A stretch of 64,000 nucleotides of DNA from Malurus cyaneus samueli (lineage: Eukaryota > Chordata > Aves > Passeriformes > Maluridae), in the NCBI GenBank assembly GCA_009741485.1, contig CM019220.1, forward strand, positions 31,006,185 to 31,070,184. Reading direction: 5' to 3'. This document shows, piece after piece, positions 59,654-64,000 of the stretch; the stretch's first letter is position 1, and the number at the start of each line of letters is the position of its first letter. The notes below the pieces were generated by a model. The model made no database searches. It saw only the letters and a program-made list of their open reading frames with translations, and had not been told where the DNA came from. The position numbers and the translations under genes are program-made.

Positions 59654-62600
59654 TCCCCGACTGTTCCCCGGCTGCCAGGCGTGAGCCGCCCCCCGGGTCT
59701 GCAACATTCCTCCCTCTCCATCAGCTGTTTACTGCTCTGACACCCCGGAGCAGCCCCTGGAGCAGCATTTCTCCGCAACAGCAGCAGGAAGGGGGCAGGG
59801 GGGTCGTGCTGCTGCACCTCACCGGCGTGTACAGAGAGTTAACAGAAAGAGAGACAAAAATAATGATTTCTGTTTGAAAAATGTTCAAAGCTCAAGGTTT
59901 TGGTTGTTTTTTTTTTTTTTTTACAAAAGCATCAGGAAACTCTTCTGAGAGTACAAGCTAGTTAGTCATTAAATTGGTAGTTTATTTCTTTCTGAGAGAG
60001 AGAGAGGAGAGAGCAGCCAGGGAACACGTAGGAGTTGAAAGAGCACTCGTGTTATTCACCATGCAGCCAGGAGCAGAAAATAGAGAGACAATTAGAAGGT
60101 CAGAACCAATAATAATGTGCTGGCAACCTGCAGAAGCTGTAGAGCCCCATGTTTGTTCTCCTGGTATTTTTACTAGAAACCACCATTAAAGTTGTGTGAC
60201 ACCACCGGTTCTCACACCACAACTATTTGCATGCAAATTCGGCATCTTCAGTGGGAAGACAGATTATATCTTCGTTAATTTGGTCGGCAGCAAATTGTCA
60301 CAATTTCCTTTAAGAAAACACTGCTTTTCATGAGGAAATTATTGAGTGCCAACTGAAGGGTTTTTTAAAAGAATTTAGCCCAGACAAGCAGACAGAATCA
60401 TGCTTTCATTATTTACTTCCATGGTATAATCAGCTTTTCATTGAAGATGACAGCTTTCAGCCAAGAAAGTCCAACATGGTTTTTTTTTTCCTCAGGAAAC
60501 AAACAAGGAAGCAAAAAGTGTCGAGCTTTTCGGGGGCTGAAAAAAAGCTGTTGGTTTTGCTCTTCCCCCTGTACATATGCATAAATGTACACACACACTC
60601 CAAGCATTTGTGCAGGGAGCTGTGGCATCACTGAGAGTGAAACCCTGTGCACTGCTGCAAAGCAGGTCTAAAGCAATGACAGAAAAGGCTCTTCAGGAGT
60701 TGAAATGGAAACCCAGAATGGATGGAAGCAGAATAGCTGTTGGTTTTATGCCTTGCTGCACAGGTGCTCTGATCCTCACAGCCTTCCTTCCCAGGCTTGA
60801 AAGGAAGGCAGCATGTGGGGAAAAGGTTGTGCTGTGTTACTGAAACCTTTCCCAACTTTGTGTTTAACCATGATCCTGAGCCACAAGCTTCAGCTCCAAA
60901 CCTAAGGAAAACACAGATTTTGGACAGAGATACAGAGAAATGACAGACCTGACTGTTTTGCAAGAAAAAGTGCCTGGTGATGGCCATCCTGAATGCACAG
61001 AAACAGAGACCCTCTGCTGCTCCTGAGGCTTTGCAGGGCAAGGGCTGCCCTGTCCTGGCTGCCACACGCAGCCCCAGCACAGGCTGTGCCCAAACACCCT
61101 CATCCCTGTGGGGACAGGAGCTCTCCTCTACCCACCCAAAAATCAGAAGCTTCTATTTCTCATGCTTGGATCTTCCATAGGGCACCCAAATTTTAAGCCA
61201 CACTGGGTTGGGTCCCAAGCTGAAAGCTCCTAGTCTTTGTGTGAGGCCATGGAAAGTGTTGGTGTCAGTGAGAATCAGCTGCTGGGAGCCTCTGCTGTCT
61301 CTCTCCTGCCTCTCACCAGCTCCTTTGTGTTCTTTTTTATCAAACCAGACAGGAAGGCATCGATCTCACATGTACACTCTAAGCGGAAGATGGAAAAATA
61401 TTAATGTTTCTTTGTCTTTGTGTTTCCAAAAGTGGAACCTTTTAAAGAAATGAGTCTTCACCAAGGAGAAGAGAAATGTTTTTTCTTAACTGCATAGCAA
61501 CAAGCTATATCTGCAATTATTTATATCGAGTATGAAATTCCCTCAGTGCTTCATTTATTCAAAGCTATATTTTTACTCGGTTTTGTTTTCACAGATGGCT
61601 AAACTAAGATGCTGTCTTGGGCTTAAATATCCACACAAACTTTGGCAGTCCCCACCAACAAACAAAAATAGATGAAAAAAAGCAAAGCAGAAAAATTGCA
61701 GTTAAACTTGCAAAGCCCTCCAAAGAGCACAGCAATATTTTTAACTAATTTAAAACTGTGATTATCTACTGAGGAATTTAATGTAATTGTGTCATTGCAA
61801 CATGGTATTAAAACAGCCTCTATGGGAACTACTGGTTGTCAAATGAAAATTACAAGCAGATTTTTTTTTTTCATTTCTTTTTCATAATTCCCTCACAAAA
61901 GGCACAGGTTTATAATTTGATTCCACCACTTGTTCTGAGTGCTTTGCTCAAGGAAAGTTCATTACTGTTGTTCAGGAAAAGCAAGTTGAGTACTTGCACC
62001 CAAAATGCAGACATTCAGCCAGCACTGAGATTTAATTCCTCATCGAGTGTTTTCTCTCATCCTCTCTCAGGGTGAGAAGATGTGGTTTGCTTTGGTGGTG
62101 GTTTTGTTTCCTCTTTTGCCTCGTCCCAAGAAGCAGTGTCAGTGGGGATGAGTGTGGGCAAACGTTCCCACATCGATCTTCTCTGGGAAATGCCTGCTTT
62201 CCCACCCAGCCCAAATCAGAACCCACTCCTTTCTCACTGCATTTGCTCTTTACAATGTTAACTTTGAAATTAGCTGCAATTGCCTGGGCTTTCCAAAGAA
62301 TTATTTTGGTTTTAGTGTCACTTTGCATTTGAGGACCATGATTCAATCAGCCTTCCCTCCAGAATAAGTATCATTCCTGTATCAACAACCCTTCAGCAGC
62401 AGTGGGTTCTGCTCCTGCTTTTTACCCTCTTGGTGGGTATTTTGATGTTGGGCATGCTCCAGCTATCTGCAGAGACCCTTTTTCTCAGGCAGAACCAGTT
62501 TGCTGCCAATGCAGTGTTTTTTAAGGGCAATGCATAGAAAAGGCAAGTTTGCCCCAGCCCAGGGACACTCAGAGATGTCAGACTGGTATTATGGGGTTAT

Positions 62601-64000
62601 GGTCATTACTGTCTCTATAGAGCACCCAGACATTGAGGAGATGTGTTTCATCAGGTAAAAGGTTCCTTTCTCATCTGATCCTAGCACCAACCTTCATATT
62701 TAATGAAACTCATTTGAACTCTGGAAAAAAATATTTCTATTGAAGTGAGTCAAACAAGCAGAGTCTCCTGAAGTGTGTACCATGTGTGAGTGTGACAGAC
62801 ACTACCCGTGGTGTGTGGGTCACTTTGCTGCCTGAAGGTACTGATAAATCTGCTTTTCTCTCTGTCTCAGTTTCCTGAGTTATAATATTGGATTAGGGCT
62901 CCTTAGAAATCTGCCAAAGATGATTTCTGTGGACCAGGCAGTAGAAAATTACCAACTCAAAGCTGTGTTCACCATTTAAAATAAAACCCTGGGGATGTCT
63001 TAACTTCCATGAAGGTCTCACAAATGAGTTTCCATCCTGTCTAACACAACCTCTGTAGCACTCATCAGTCAGCACAAGAGTGGCTGCCACAATCAGAAAC
63101 AATTACTCACTCTACTGCAGCTCCAAACACAGAGAATAATGAATACTTTTCACCAGCTTCTGCCACTTTATGTTTTCATATCAACCAGTCAATCACACTG
63201 TATAAAACAGCATGTGTCTGTTCATTAGGAGGAGAGAAAGTTGATTGGTACCAGAAGATGACTGCAGAGTGATTTAATTGTAGCCCTTTGGCACATCTGT
63301 GTTAGATATATTAGGGACTTAGACACTCCACACTGACAGCAACAATGGGAATTGCATTGGAATAATACAATTTTTAAAGCTGTACTTCCACATACAAAAA
63401 AGAAAAAACAAAACCCAAACCAACCTTTTTGATCTCTGTGATTAAATATTCCAGGTAATTGCACATCATCATTTATTCTTTCTTCTAAATCAGACAAAGC
63501 TGTTGACTCCCCGCTGCAGCACAAGCTAGCTGATCTATAAATAAGGAATATGTTCTTACAAAGAGAGTGCTCCTATTGATTGGTGAGATGTATTGTCACC
63601 ATTTCATTACACTTGATCATTATAGACTCCTCTCTTGCCAGAATTCTTTATTCATTGCCGAGTTAGAGACTTGCAAAGTTTGCAAAGACATCCCTGCCCG
63701 GTCTGTGGCTGGAGGGATGTTGTCTCCTGGTGAGAAGCAAGGTGTACTTGAGGGAAATTACTGGCAATGAGTCCTCTGTCATCTGAGAAAAACCCTGGAT
63801 TTTCTTCACTGTGTTTTTCAGAGTTTTTTCACCATTGCTGTCTTCTGGAAAGTGAGAGGGGATAGCCATGAGAGAACTGTGTTCTGGAAGGATTAATTAT
63901 GGACTGCAGTTTCTTAAGGAATTTTAGTCAATAGTCTCCTATTAATTCAAACAGAGAAAAGGAAGTCAAATACTGCTGAGCAAGAGTGATTCATGATTTT
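59654..64000. other. Intergenic stretch to the end of the window
   Basis: GC falls back within about 200 bp of the minisatellite. No gene, RNA gene or mobile element is supported. Short GA and T runs occur near 59910-60020. Confidence 0.45.

Noticed and set aside
58431..59877. ORFs of 358-443 codons on both strands
   Set aside because: They consist of the CATCCYTCCYG minisatellite read in different frames. Five long frames overlap on both strands, which is a property of stop-free repeats and not of genes.

Overview
This window looks like bird nuclear DNA. It is AT-rich, has very little coding sequence, and carries a degenerate CR1-type LINE (the characteristic avian/reptilian retrotransposon), solo LTRs of endogenous retroviruses, many microsatellites and one GC-rich minisatellite. 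The CR1 and LTR content points to a bird; I cannot name the species. There are no bacterial operons, CRISPR arrays, tRNA or rRNA genes, and no open reading frame long enough to be a gene outside simple repeats.

Layout. (1) 1-18500, + strand: the most gene-like part. Three or four short exon candidates (715-856, 3516-3549, 6575-6646, and a terminal one at 15455-15574 ending in TAA) have good splice signals, and their reading phases join without a break. They may be the 3' end of one protein-coding gene whose 5' part lies left of the window; the first AATAAA after the stop is at 18465. I do not recognise the protein. The introns hold a solo LTR (5128-5616), a 158-bp GAA tract, T40, a 214-bp sequence present twice, and a small alternating hairpin. 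(2) 18500-35370: no convincing gene; one palindrome and one decayed tandem repeat. (3) 35370-37010: a minus-strand CR1 ORF2 relic with a large internal deletion, split by a solo LTR whose 5-bp target duplication is still intact. (4) 37010-51960: intergenic, with a 20-N assembly gap and a second copy of the first LTR family (47481-47967). (5) 51960-56130: accessory tandem DNA, namely a 24-bp minisatellite, a nested duplication (323-325-bp unit with an inner 139-bp duplication) and a TATC tract. (6) 57465-59700: the only CpG-rich region, a CpG-island-like block that runs directly into a 1.06-kb minisatellite of 14- and 11-bp units. This is the best place to look for an unseen promoter. (7) 59700-64000: AT-rich, nothing supported.

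I do not see an undescribed biological system here. The items most worth following are the phase-compatible exon chain, the CpG island fused to a G-rich-strand minisatellite, and several tandem-repeat structures whose duplication steps can be read directly from the sequence. Exon calls rest on splice signals, open frame and phase only. In AT-rich DNA such coincidences are common, so they are candidates and not established genes.
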